A stretch of DNA of 64,000 nt. Origin: an uncultured Roseicyclus sp. GTDB taxonomy: Bacteria > Pseudomonadota > Alphaproteobacteria > Rhodobacterales > Rhodobacteraceae. The first letter of the stretch is position 1; each line of letters opens with the position of its first letter. A model generated the notes under the pieces. That model was not told the origin of the DNA. It was given only the letters and a program-made list of their open reading frames with translations, and ran no database searches. Below are positions 1-9,627 of this stretch, piece after piece. The position numbers and the translations under genes are program-made. Location: contig CANLLF010000002.1 of assembly GCA_947491935.1 (NCBI GenBank), positions 310,001 to 374,000 on the forward strand, in the 5' to 3' direction.

Positions 1-1
1 C

Positions 2-706
2 CGCTCCGGCGGGTCCATCCTGGGCGACAAGACCCGGATGGAGCGGTTGAGCCGCGAGAAGAACGCCTTTATCCGCCCCTCGCCCTCCGCCGCCGCCTTG
101 GGCGGTGTGGCCCGGCGCACCCGTGAGGCGATCAGCCTTTGCGAAGCGGCGGGGTTCGACGTGGTCCTGATCGAAACCGTCGGTGTCGGCCAATCCGAAA
201 CGATGGTGGCTCAGATGTGCGATCTCTTCGTGCTGCTTCTGGCCCCGGCCGGTGGCGACGAATTACAGGGTGTCAAACGCGGGATCATGGAAATGGCCGA
301 CATGATCCTGATCAACAAGGCCGATGGTGAGTTGAAATCCACGGCGATCCGCACCGTCTCGGACTATGCCGGTGCACTGCGCCTGTTGCGCAAACGCCCG
401 CAGGACCCCGACGACTTCCCCAAGGCCCTGGCCGTTTCCGCGGTGGAGGGGGCGGGGTTGCAGACCGCCTGGGACGAGATGCAGGCCCTGGCCGAATGGC
501 GGCGTGACCACGGGTTTTGGGATCGCACGCGCGCCGAACAAGCGGCGCATTGGTTCGAGTTCGAGGTGCGCGAAGGCCTGTTGGCGCGTCTGCGCGAGGA
601 TCAGACCCTGCGCTCGGCGATGACCGATCTGGCGCAATCGGTGGCGGCCGGTGAGGTAACGCCGACGGCGGCGGCCCGGCAGATCCTCGAGCAGATGGGC
701 GGCTAG
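2..706 (+). CDS. meaB: MeaB/ArgK-family GTPase, 3' part (5' end outside window)
   Basis: This is a P-loop GTPase of the MeaB (older name LAO/AO transporter ATPase) family. Members chaperone and protect adenosylcobalamin-dependent methylmalonyl-CoA mutase. The reading frame is open from the first bases, which encode [11 protein letters not shown], a signature that follows the Walker A region in this family, so the start and the P-loop lie upstream of the window. Visible motifs are the G3-like [10 protein letters not shown], followed by the base-specificity motif in LINKADGE. The C-terminal helical extension after the GTPase core is present and ends normally. Methylmalonyl-CoA mutase is not visible here. 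Identity is confident at family level; the partner enzyme is inferred from the family. Confidence 0.9.
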   Translation, partial: RSGGSILGDKTRMERLSREKNAFIRPSPSAAALGGVARRTREAISLCEAAGFDVVLIETVGVGQSETMVAQMCDLFVLLLAPAGGDELQGVKRGIMEMADMILINKADGELKSTAIRTVSDYAGALRLLRKRPQDPDDFPKALAVSAVEGAGLQTAWDEMQALAEWRRDHGFWDRTRAEQAAHWFEFEVREGLLARLREDQTLRSAMTDLAQSVAAGEVTPTAAARQILEQMGG

Positions 707-831
707 GCCCGTACGACCGGTCGGCCATACCGCCCGCAATCATTAACTTCGGTTAACCTCGCGTTAACCATAGCCACGGCAGGATGGATATCGGGCCGAT
801 TTTTTGCGGCCTGCAAGAGAACATATTTGCC

Positions 832-1707
832 ATGGCCACCAACGATAGCACCCCGATGTCGGCACGCGGATTTTCCGAAGACGCGATGCGAGGGCTTGAG
901 GATCTGGACGCGCGGCTGCCGCCGCCGGGCGCCTCCACCAAGCCCGCCTTCACCCGCAGCTTTCGCAAGACCGACCGCCTGTCCAAGGACATGGCGGCGG
1001 GCGGCGGGCTGATCACCGGCAAGGATGGTGAGAAACGGCCACATTATTGGGGTCACCGCGAGCGGTTACGCACGCGGTTCCTGTCGGGCGGGCACCAGCC
1101 GATGCCGGATTACGAGGTGCTTGAGCTGATGTTGTTCAACGCTATTCCGAAGATCGACGTGAAGCCGCTGGCGAAGCGGTTGTTGTCGGCCTTCGGCGAT
1201 CTCAACGGCGTTGTCGCCGCGTCCGAGCACCGGGTGCTGCAGATCGAAGGCGCTAACCGCAAGGTCTATCTCCAACTGCGCATCGTGGAGGCCTTTGCCC
1301 ACCGTATGGCGCAGGCCAGCATCCTACACCGGGAGGTGGTGTCGAGCTGGGACGCGCTGATTTCCTATTGCCGCACCGCCATGGCCCATCGCGAAACCGA
1401 GCAGTTCCGGGTTCTGTTCCTGGATCGCAAGAATGTGCTGATCGCCGATGAAGAGCAGGCGCGGGGGACGGTCGACCACGTTCCGGTCTATCCGCGTGAA
1501 GTGGTGAAGCGCGCGTTGGAATTGTCAGCAACGGCGATTATTCTGGTGCATAATCACCCGTCGGGCGATCCGACGCCGAGCCAATCCGACATCGAGATGA
1601 CCGACAAGATTGCCGAGGTTTGTGGCGTGCTGGATATCACGGTCCACGATCACGTCATTATCGGGAAGGCCGATGAGTTGAGTTTCCGCTCTGCAGGGCT
1701 GCTCTGA
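832..1707 (+). CDS. radC: RadC/JAB-domain DNA repair protein
   Basis: RadC-family protein (UPF0758) with a C-terminal JAMM/MPN-like metalloprotease fold. The metal-binding signature HNHPSGDPTPSQSD is visible near the C-terminus, preceded by a helix-hairpin-helix-like region beginning HWGHRERLRTRF-like residues, as is usual for the family. RadC was named for a radiation-repair phenotype, but its biochemical role is unresolved. The start at 832 gives MATNDSTPM and follows an AAGAG stretch. An in-frame ATG at 784 would add 16 residues and cannot be excluded. The gene stands alone between meaB and a convergent DUF4166 gene. Confidence 0.9.
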   Translation: MATNDSTPMSARGFSEDAMRGLEDLDARLPPPGASTKPAFTRSFRKTDRLSKDMAAGGGLITGKDGEKRPHYWGHRERLRTRFLSGGHQPMPDYEVLELMLFNAIPKIDVKPLAKRLLSAFGDLNGVVAASEHRVLQIEGANRKVYLQLRIVEAFAHRMAQASILHREVVSSWDALISYCRTAMAHRETEQFRVLFLDRKNVLIADEEQARGTVDHVPVYPREVVKRALELSATAIILVHNHPSGDPTPSQSDIEMTDKIAEVCGVLDITVHDHVIIGKADELSFRSAGLL

Positions 1708-1726
1708 CAACGCCGCGTGGTCGCCG

Positions 1727-2251
1727 TTATTCCGGGCCGGACAGGACGCCCTGATACCGGATGATCAGCCCAATGGCGCGGACACGCGCGTGGACGTCAA
1801 ACGTGATGTCACCGTCCTCGGTCACGGTTTCCACCCCCTCGCAACTGGCCAAGACACCACTCGGCAGCGGCAGGCCAAAGCCGCGCAGGCTTATGATCGG
1901 AATGTAGAGGTCGGATCCGCGCATCTGCGGCTGCATCAGGAATTCGCTTGTCCCGACACGCTCTGCGATCACGCCGGGCCGGAGCAATCTTTGGGTGGAG
2001 CGTGTAATGTGGCCGTCGAAGTTGCGCTCCCAGATCTCTTCCTCTCCGTCCCGCGTCGCGCGGAAGGTGAAGGGCATCCGGCCGGAGGTCGTCGGCATCC
2101 CACCGGCCTTGGCGATCCTCCGCCCCAACGCGCTGCCATGGGTTACCGTGACATGGCCGCGATAAAGCGTGCTGTCGGCCACGCTGTGGAAGGCCTGCAG
2201 CGCCTCGGGCAGATCATCGAATGCAGCGCCCATGGCGCGCGGATACAGCAT
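1727..2251 (-). CDS. DUF4166 domain protein
   Basis: A 174-residue protein resembling the DUF4166 family: an N-terminal LP...FHS segment, a central SGRMPFTFRATRDG stretch and a conserved WERNFDGH motif. Function is unknown. Its start codon overlaps the stop of the upstream DCC-family gene by one base (TGATG arrangement), so the two are translationally coupled. In other genomes DUF4166 domains are often found beside or fused to redox or dehydrogenase proteins, which fits the DCC neighbour. A second ATG at codon 7 (MGAAFDDLP) could also be the start. Confidence 0.75.
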   Translation of the reverse strand: MLYPRAMGAAFDDLPEALQAFHSVADSTLYRGHVTVTHGSALGRRIAKAGGMPTTSGRMPFTFRATRDGEEEIWERNFDGHITRSTQRLLRPGVIAERVGTSEFLMQPQMRGSDLYIPIISLRGFGLPLPSGVLASCEGVETVTEDGDITFDVHARVRAIGLIIRYQGVLSGPE

Positions 2252-2712
2252 CAGGCCGCCCCCGTGTCGCGGTCAATGAACCGGGCCATCACGGCGGGAT
2301 CGGGCATCATGCAGGTGTCGTACCGCCCGAACAGCCTGTAGCGGTTTCTGGCGATGCGGTTGTAGACGAATCCTTTCAGCGGCTCGGGTATATACCGCAC
2401 GACGGCCAACGCCCGGTACGGCCAGCCGACCGCGCGCATGGCGGCGGCGAAGCTGTCGAGCTTGGTGTAGATCGTGCCGTCCACGATGATCAGGTTGGTC
2501 TCGAACTCCGTCTCATCCATGCCAAGTGCCCGATAGAGCGCCGCGCCAAGCTCTGATTGGGCGTGGGCAAAGGCGAAGCGCTGGGTCGTGTCGATGCGAG
2601 TGATGAGCCGGAAGAAGCCGGAGCACAGCACGCATTCGCCGTCGAAGACAATCAGATCGCGCGCGCCGATGCGGGCCTGGAGCGCCGCGGGAAGGGTTGA
2701 GACCGGTATCAT
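2251..2712 (-). CDS. DCC-family thiol-disulfide oxidoreductase-like protein
   Basis: A 153-residue DCC (DUF393) protein. The family signature DGECVLC lies near residues 25-31, giving the CxxC-like redox site, followed by a helix (SGFFRLI). The family is predicted to have a thioredoxin-like fold, and its physiological substrate is unknown. The stop overlaps the start of the DUF4166 gene, so the two probably form a two-gene operon read leftward. Family assignment is secure; function is not. Confidence 0.85.
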   Translation of the reverse strand: MIPVSTLPAALQARIGARDLIVFDGECVLCSGFFRLITRIDTTQRFAFAHAQSELGAALYRALGMDETEFETNLIIVDGTIYTKLDSFAAAMRAVGWPYRALAVVRYIPEPLKGFVYNRIARNRYRLFGRYDTCMMPDPAVMARFIDRDTGAA

Positions 2713-2769
2713 GGCCGCACCATACGCGCGGATGGGCGCAAACGGATGTGGCGGGGTGCCGCTGGTGGG

Positions 2770-3039
2770 TTATCGGAAGATCGTTTCACCCTGCTGATCG
2801 ATCAGCAACTTGGCCTTCAGGATTGAGGTTGTCTTCGCCTCCTCCGCCGACTGGCAGACATCGGCGCGGATCATCTGGTGGGTTTTCATCTCCCCGTTGA
2901 TCTCTTTCTCGATCCGGGCGGCGACCCGAAAGCCACCGCTGTCCGATTGGGGCTCGGCGAAAATACGGAACCCGTCATGCTCTTCGGCCTGGGGCTCCGG
3001 CTTCGATCCGCCTCCGAAGAGTTTCGAGAGAATGGACAT
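2770..3039 (-). CDS. HlyU-like small protein
   Basis: An 89-residue protein that matches the short HlyU family. It starts MSILSKLFGGG, has FRIFAEPQ and a conserved core around residues 40-60 (RIEKEINGEMKTHQMIRAD), and ends IDQQGETIF. HlyU was named as a haemolysin regulator in Vibrio, but this alphaproteobacterial group is annotated only by similarity and lacks an obvious helix-turn-helix in what can be seen. The start at 3039 is chosen because CCGGAGCAGC, a good ribosome-binding site, precedes it. The open frame extends 27 codons further upstream, with composition unlike protein. Confidence 0.75.
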   Translation of the reverse strand: MSILSKLFGGGSKPEPQAEEHDGFRIFAEPQSDSGGFRVAARIEKEINGEMKTHQMIRADVCQSAEEAKTTSILKAKLLIDQQGETIFR

Positions 3040-3202
3040 GGGGCTGCTCCGGGTCGTTTTTGGGTCGGGGCAGAAGGTAGCGCGATGGGGTGGGGAGGGG
3101 AAGGCGGGGCGTTTGTGCACGCTTGCACAAGTAGGCCAAGCTTCTGAAATAATTGAAAAAACGGTTTTTCGTTTACCGTTGATTAACCACGTTTATGGCT
3201 GC

Positions 3203-3559
3203 TCACGGCGTGCCATCGAGATGGTCCAGGTCGTTGGCCACGCAATCCTGCACCCGGCGGAAGCGGTCGCCGCCCAGATGGATGCCGCCGAACCAGCGGG
3301 TGACGATAATGAGGTGGTTTTGCAGGTCCGCGCGTTTGAGCATGCGGACAATCACCATGCCTGCGCCGGCCTCGCCGTTATCGTTCTTCAGCGGGCCGTC
3401 GGGGGGAGGGAGTGCCCATGTGTTGTGGGTGGCACGCGCGAATTTCTTGTGGCGTTTGAGGGATTTGAGGAGGGTCTCGGCCTTGTTTGTCGCGGGTCCG
3501 CCGGAGACGGCCTATTTCGAGCTGCGGTCGGTGAGGATGGTGTCGTCGATGGTGAGCAT
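3203..3559 (-). pseudogene. YigZ/IMPACT-family protein gene interrupted by an in-frame amber codon
   Basis: Read leftward, the frame from the ATG at 3559 encodes MLTIDDTILTDRSSK and then meets TAG at 3514-3512. Without a break in frame it continues as AVSGGPATNKAETLL, then KFARATHNTWALP, then the diagnostic IMPACT/YigZ core with DNGEAGAGM, IVTRWFGGIHLGGDRF, and stops at 3203. Related short YigZ-type proteins carry LTDRGSKYAVSGGP at the same place (recalled from family knowledge), so the stop appears to replace a tyrosine codon by one base change. No internal start with a clear ribosome site was seen just after the stop. It is either a recent pseudogene or a sequencing error. IMPACT proteins are linked to translation control and peptide or imine metabolism. 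Confidence 0.75.
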
Positions 3560-3710
3560 GTGATTGTCGTTGGGGTGGAGGGTTTCACCCACCCTACGGG
3601 GAGGGTGGGCGAAGTCCCGTCCTGCAAGTCGCTTGATACAGTTTCGCCGCACACCGCCATAACGGCATTCCATGTTGTCTCCACCAAGTACTATTTTGAA
3701 AGGGAAGATG

Positions 3711-3914
3711 ATGAATGGCTTTGCATTTGGAGGTGTGGCTTTCTGCGAGGTGACCAAGGTCTGGCGCGTGGGCGGATGCCGCCCCTGGGGCATCAACGAC
3801 TTCGTCGAGGACTCCGGCATACCGCTCGGGTCTGGCATTGTTCTCGAAGTGCTCAGGCGGAGCAAGACCGAGGAGGGCGGCTACGAATTCTCGTACCGCA
3901 TTGCTCAGTACTGA
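3711..3914 (+). CDS. small hypothetical protein
   Basis: A possible 67-residue protein starting MNGFAFGGVAFCEVTKVW and ending YEFSYRIAQY. The start at 3711 is preceded by AGGGAAG at suitable spacing; an ATG three bases upstream is too close to it. No family is recognised. It is AT-richer than the surrounding core genes and sits between the broken YigZ gene and a 440-base gap. It may be a real accessory gene or a chance reading frame. Confidence 0.4.
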   Translation: MNGFAFGGVAFCEVTKVWRVGGCRPWGINDFVEDSGIPLGSGIVLEVLRRSKTEEGGYEFSYRIAQY

Positions 3915-4354
3915 GCATTGTTGTCCGACCGGAAGCCGCGCCAGCGTCGGGCCTCGGACTGGCGATCCCGACGGGTGTTGTTTGGCACTTTATGGCGGCC
4001 AAGTCGGGCTGACCTAAGGGGCGGAGCACCAAGCGGCAGCCAAATCGCCGGGCCGTGGGGAGGCCCGACCCCTTTCAGCAGACTTTGCGGGGCCAAGTCG
4101 CTTGCCGGGCAATGGATGGCGGGGCGGGCTTTGCCCGCTGCTAACCGGCCTCGGAATATTGCCCCGAGCCCGGTGCGCGCCTTTCCGTGGAGTGGCGCAG
4201 CACAATACGAGCGATGCACGATGGCAGCCAAGTTATTGCAAAATTTGAACTGTGCGCGCATGTTCCGAGGCGCTAGCCCGTCCCGCGACTGGCAGGCCCC
4301 CCCCGGGCGGCCTTGTTCCGGGGCGCCAATGCCTCAACGATACGACGACGGTCA
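3915..4354. other. intergenic stretch, no gene assigned
   Basis: About 440 bases with no convincing gene. Frames on both strands are open for over 100 codons, but their translations are arginine- and proline-rich without family motifs. Several short hairpins are visible, for example CGGGCC-N7-GGCCCG near 4048 and GCGGGC-TTT-GCCCGC near 4125. Composition shifts from GC-rich to AT-richer toward the 4355 gene, suggesting a junction between core and acquired DNA. Confidence 0.5.
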
Positions 4355-4752
4355 TCAAATGGCAGGATGCTTAGCCACGTAGCTCAAGACCTGGTTGGCT
4401 TGTTGAACATTCCAGATACGCAGGGTTGCTTCAGTCTTCGTTGGGTCTTTTCGCTTCGGGACGATTAACTCGGGAAATTGCTTCCTGAGGTCCGGCAGTT
4501 TGAACATGCCAAGGCGAAAGCCTGGATATCGGAAGTACCACAGAAGCCAAGAATTGTTCGCGATGACAGCGAAGTAGCTGGCGCGCCCGGACGAGAAGTG
4601 GATGGCCTTTTTTTGGCCGTTCACGTTCGGGCGCAACTCGAACGCGCCAAGATTCTGCATCCCAGAGATAAGTGCGTCGAATGCGGTGCGGGCCGACGCG
4701 TCGACGATCCGCCCCGTCAACTCATTGTATGCGTATCGACCGAGGCCCGACG

Positions 4753-4756
<4 letters not shown>
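4355..4756 (-). CDS. hypothetical protein overlapping the rpoD stop codon
   Basis: A 133-residue protein of unknown function starting at a GTG that overlaps the rpoD stop (GTGA at 4756-4753), so it could be translated by reinitiation after rpoD. It contains an aromatic central stretch ([21 protein letters not shown]) and a basic segment [14 protein letters not shown]. No domain is recognised. Codon use is AT-richer than rpoD, suggesting later arrival. An alternative is a non-coding remnant, but the composition and clean overlap favour a gene. Confidence 0.6.
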
Positions 4757-6753
<1,997 letters not shown>

Positions 6754-6844
6754 TCGGTATATCCTTTGGGCTTGAGTCGATTCGGGTGAGTCGAACCCTT
6801 GCGTCTGCAATCGATCCTAGCGCGAATCAGTGATTCGGACAGGT
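6754..6844. promoter_or_regulatory. dnaG-rpoD intergenic region with a 7-bp inverted repeat
   Basis: The 91-base gap between dnaG and rpoD contains CGAATCA-G-TGATTCG at 6823-6837, a 15-base inverted repeat, and the rpoD ribosome site. It may hold an rpoD promoter or regulator site; no clear -35/-10 pair is claimed. Confidence 0.35.
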
Positions 6845-8791
6845 CTATTTGCTTGTTTTCTTGCCCTGACCCGCGGTCGAGAGCAACTGGTGGAAGGCCG
6901 AACGCGCTTCGGCCGTCTCTCCGAATTGTTCTTCGTTATCATCCCCCTTCGGATGAAGGGCCGCATGTTTGCCGCGCACGGCTTCGTTCAGGCGGAAGGC
7001 AAGTGTGTGGTCCTCGGCGTCGGTGACGGCCCCCAAGTCCTGGGTGGCCTCAACCATCTCATCCTCGATGGCGCGGGCGGCATTCAGCTTGGTGAACTCC
7101 TCGGCCAGACAATCGGCCGCGCGGACGGCGTCGCCATCGCCAATAAGGAACGGTGTAATCGCCAAGTGGGAAAGGCCCAGAAGGCTTTCAAGGGCGGGGC
7201 GCAGGGAAGATGCGGAAATTTCTTCGGTCAGGGCGGCGGCGTTGCGGATCTGGGTGCGCAGGAGGTGCGCGATCAGCGCCGCATGATCGGGATCGCGGGG
7301 GGCAAGGCGCTCAAGCTGATCCTCGAAGGCGTCGATCAGGTCGGGGAAGCGGAGCAGCGTGGCGAGGATGAGCCCGGTTTTCAGGACATCGCCGTTGAGC
7401 GAGACGGCCTTGGCCCGCGTGCTGGCGAGCGGGGACTGGGCCTCGGCAAACCCGCGGGTCCGGCCCCCGGATTTCCCGCCGGGCCGCCATGGCCTGGGGT
7501 TCCATTGCGGGCGGAACAGGGCGCGGCGCAGCTCTGCGATGGCGTCACCGTAATGGCGGCGGAGGCCCTGATCGGCGATCCGCTTGAGCGCCTCGCGCAG
7601 CCTCAGGTCCAAGGCCGACCGGCGCTCGGGGCTGTCGAAGATCTGCCCCTCGGTCTCGCGGCGCCACAGCAGCGTGACCATCGGTTCGGCCTTGTCCAGA
7701 AGCGCCTGCATCGCGCCGGGCCCCTGCGCGCGTAGCAGATCGTCGGGGTCCTGCCCCTCGGGCAAGATGACGAAGCGCAGGCTCTTGCCGCCGTCCAGCA
7801 TCGGCAGGGCCAGATCGATCAGCCGCATCGCGGCGCGCAGGCCGGCCTTGTCGCCATCAAGCGCGACGATGGGTTCATCGGAAATGCGCCAGAGCAGCCG
7901 CAGCTGATCCTCGGTGATCGCGGTTCCGAGGGGGGCGACGGCGGCCTCGAACCCGGCTTTCACCAGCGCGATGACATCCATATAGCCTTCGGCCACGATC
8001 AACGGCTGGCCTTTGCCCGCCGCCTCGCGCGCGGGGCCGTGATTGTAGAGCGCGCGGCCCTTGTCAAAGAGCGGGGTTTCGCGGCTGTTCAGGTATTTGG
8101 CGCGCGCGTTCGGGTCCATGGCCCGGCCACCGAACCCGACGCAGCGCCCGCGGGGATCACGGATCGGGAAGATGATCCGGTCGCGGAACGCATCATAGGG
8201 CGCGCCACCATCGTCGGGTTGGGCGGCGATATTCGCCTCGACCAGATGCTCGGCGTTGAGGCCCTTGCCCGTCAGGGCCTGAAAGGTGGCGTCGCGGGCA
8301 TTGGGGGCGAAGCCGATCTCGAACCGGTCCAGCACCGCCTGATCCAGACCGCGCCGCTCCAGATAGGCGCGGGCCTCTGCGGCGGCCTGTGTCTTGAGCT
8401 GCAGGCGGAAATGGGACACGGCCGCGTCGGTGACCTTGGCCAGTTCCGTATTCCGGTCGGCCTTCTCCTGTGCCCTGGGGTCACGCTCGGGCATCGGCAT
8501 CCCGGCCTCGTTGGCGAGCAGTTGCACCGCCTCCATGAAGCCGACATTTTCCGTTTCCTGAACGAATTTGAACATGTCGCCTTTGGCGTGGCAGCCGAAG
8601 CAATAATAGAAGCCCTTGCGGTCCTCCACATGGAAGCTGGCGGTCTTTTCCTGGTGGAACGGGCAGGGCGCCCACATGTCGCCCTTGGCCTGGTTGGATT
8701 TACGATTGTCCCAGATGACCTTGCGCCCGACGACCTGCGCCAGCGAGGTGCGGTTTCGAAGCTCATCAAGGAATCCGGGGGGCAGGCTCAT
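6845..8791 (-). CDS. dnaG: DNA primase DnaG
   Basis: Synthesises RNA primers at the replication fork with the DnaB helicase. The 648-residue protein has the N-terminal CHC2 zinc-binding domain (Cys43, His46, Cys64, Cys67 in CPFHQEKTASFH...YYCFGC), the catalytic core with the TOPRIM signature glutamate (IVAEGYMDV) and the acidic pair in VALDGDKAG, and a helical C-terminal region that would contact DnaB. The length is typical. The ATG at 8791 starts MSLPPGFLDELRNRTSL, as in relatives. rpoD follows 91 bases downstream. Confidence 0.97.
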   Translation of the reverse strand: MSLPPGFLDELRNRTSLAQVVGRKVIWDNRKSNQAKGDMWAPCPFHQEKTASFHVEDRKGFYYCFGCHAKGDMFKFVQETENVGFMEAVQLLANEAGMPMPERDPRAQEKADRNTELAKVTDAAVSHFRLQLKTQAAAEARAYLERRGLDQAVLDRFEIGFAPNARDATFQALTGKGLNAEHLVEANIAAQPDDGGAPYDAFRDRIIFPIRDPRGRCVGFGGRAMDPNARAKYLNSRETPLFDKGRALYNHGPAREAAGKGQPLIVAEGYMDVIALVKAGFEAAVAPLGTAITEDQLRLLWRISDEPIVALDGDKAGLRAAMRLIDLALPMLDGGKSLRFVILPEGQDPDDLLRAQGPGAMQALLDKAEPMVTLLWRRETEGQIFDSPERRSALDLRLREALKRIADQGLRRHYGDAIAELRRALFRPQWNPRPWRPGGKSGGRTRGFAEAQSPLASTRAKAVSLNGDVLKTGLILATLLRFPDLIDAFEDQLERLAPRDPDHAALIAHLLRTQIRNAAALTEEISASSLRPALESLLGLSHLAITPFLIGDGDAVRAADCLAEEFTKLNAARAIEDEMVEATQDLGAVTDAEDHTLAFRLNEAVRGKHAALHPKGDDNEEQFGETAEARSAFHQLLSTAGQGKKTSK

Positions 8792-9081
8792 AGGCCCAAT
8801 ATCGGGCCGCGCAGGGGGAGTGTCCAGATGGCGAAACGGGCGTTTGGTTAACCGGTTGGACGGGTTGGAGAATTGGGTGTGTGTCGTGGGAGCCCCGCTA
8901 TCGACGGGCCGGGGACTGTCGATCCAACGCCGGTTCGGAGCACTTTATCCCAGCCAAGCCCCTCCACCCAACGAAGGATGCATCAAGCGCACCCAAACGA
9001 CAGGCCGCCGGACGGCCCGTCGATAGCGGGGCGGCTGCGCCGCCGTTCACCTGCTTTGGCGCTCTGCCTGGAGGTCGGTGC
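8792..9081. repeat. intergenic region with a 20-bp perfect inverted repeat
   Basis: Between the dnaG start and the soxG end, the 20 bases at 8892-8911 (beginning GCCCCGCTATCG) are repeated in inverted orientation at 9013-9032, with about 101 bases between. The arms match perfectly by eye. No gene is seen inside. The arrangement resembles a miniature element with terminal inverted repeats, or a long hairpin in the RNA. No target-site duplication was recognised. Confidence 0.7.
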
Positions 9082-9627
9082 TCAGGCGTCCGCCCGCGCC
9101 ACCACCATCCGCATCGCGCGCGCGATCTCGTGGGCGCAGGTGGATGCCATGGACCGGAACACCATGATCTCATAGCGCGCCACGCCCGTGCGCATCAGGA
9201 CGCAGTTCATGTGTCCGAGAACCGTCCGCGCGGCATGGCCGACGGCGAAGGTGTCGTCGCGCAGGTCGATCGGCACCAGGCGCGCCAGGACCTCCGCCGC
9301 GTGATCCCCTTCGAGGGCGCAGGCGGCCCAGGCGCTGGTCTGATCCGCCATCGCGGCCCCGGTGATGGGTTTGAGCGGCTTGCCGAGGACGAAGGCCTGG
9401 TCCGGCCCGGTCCAGACCGCCCGCGCGTCATCGCTGCCCGTCATGCGGTTCGGCCCGGGTAAGGCGGCGCCGATCTGCTTGTCCAACGCCTTGGAGACGG
9501 CGGCGGCCTTGCCCTTGCAGGGCGCGACCCAGGTGATGGTATCGACGGTGATTTCGCTCAGCGTCACATCGCCTTTCGTGATCGGCAGCAGCCCGTCAAA
9601 GGCGGTTTTTTTGGTCAGATTAGCCAC
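9082..9627 (-). CDS. soxG: sarcosine oxidase gamma subunit
   Basis: Gamma subunit of the heterotetrameric sarcosine oxidase, 181 residues from the GTG at 9627. It resembles the C-terminal folate-binding half of aminomethyltransferase-like proteins and packs against the alpha subunit. The start is set by AAGGGGGACG, a strong ribosome site a few bases upstream. This GTG overlaps the soxA stop by eight bases, so translation is coupled. A longer frame upstream lies inside soxA and is unlikely. The gene order soxB-soxD-soxA-soxG is the standard one. Confidence 0.92.
   Translation of the reverse strand: MANLTKKTAFDGLLPITKGDVTLSEITVDTITWVAPCKGKAAAVSKALDKQIGAALPGPNRMTGSDDARAVWTGPDQAFVLGKPLKPITGAAMADQTSAWAACALEGDHAAEVLARLVPIDLRDDTFAVGHAARTVLGHMNCVLMRTGVARYEIMVFRSMASTCAHEIARAMRMVVARADA

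Noticed and set aside
2810-4012. 400-residue frame across the HlyU-like and YigZ genes
   Set aside because: It is antisense to two recognised genes and its composition changes along its length.
3918-4382. Hypothetical genes on both strands
   Set aside because: Arg/Pro-rich translations with no motif or ribosome site; left as intergenic.
8892-9032. Insertion sequence or integron site
   Set aside because: No transposase or integrase frame and no target duplication; only the inverted repeat is supported.
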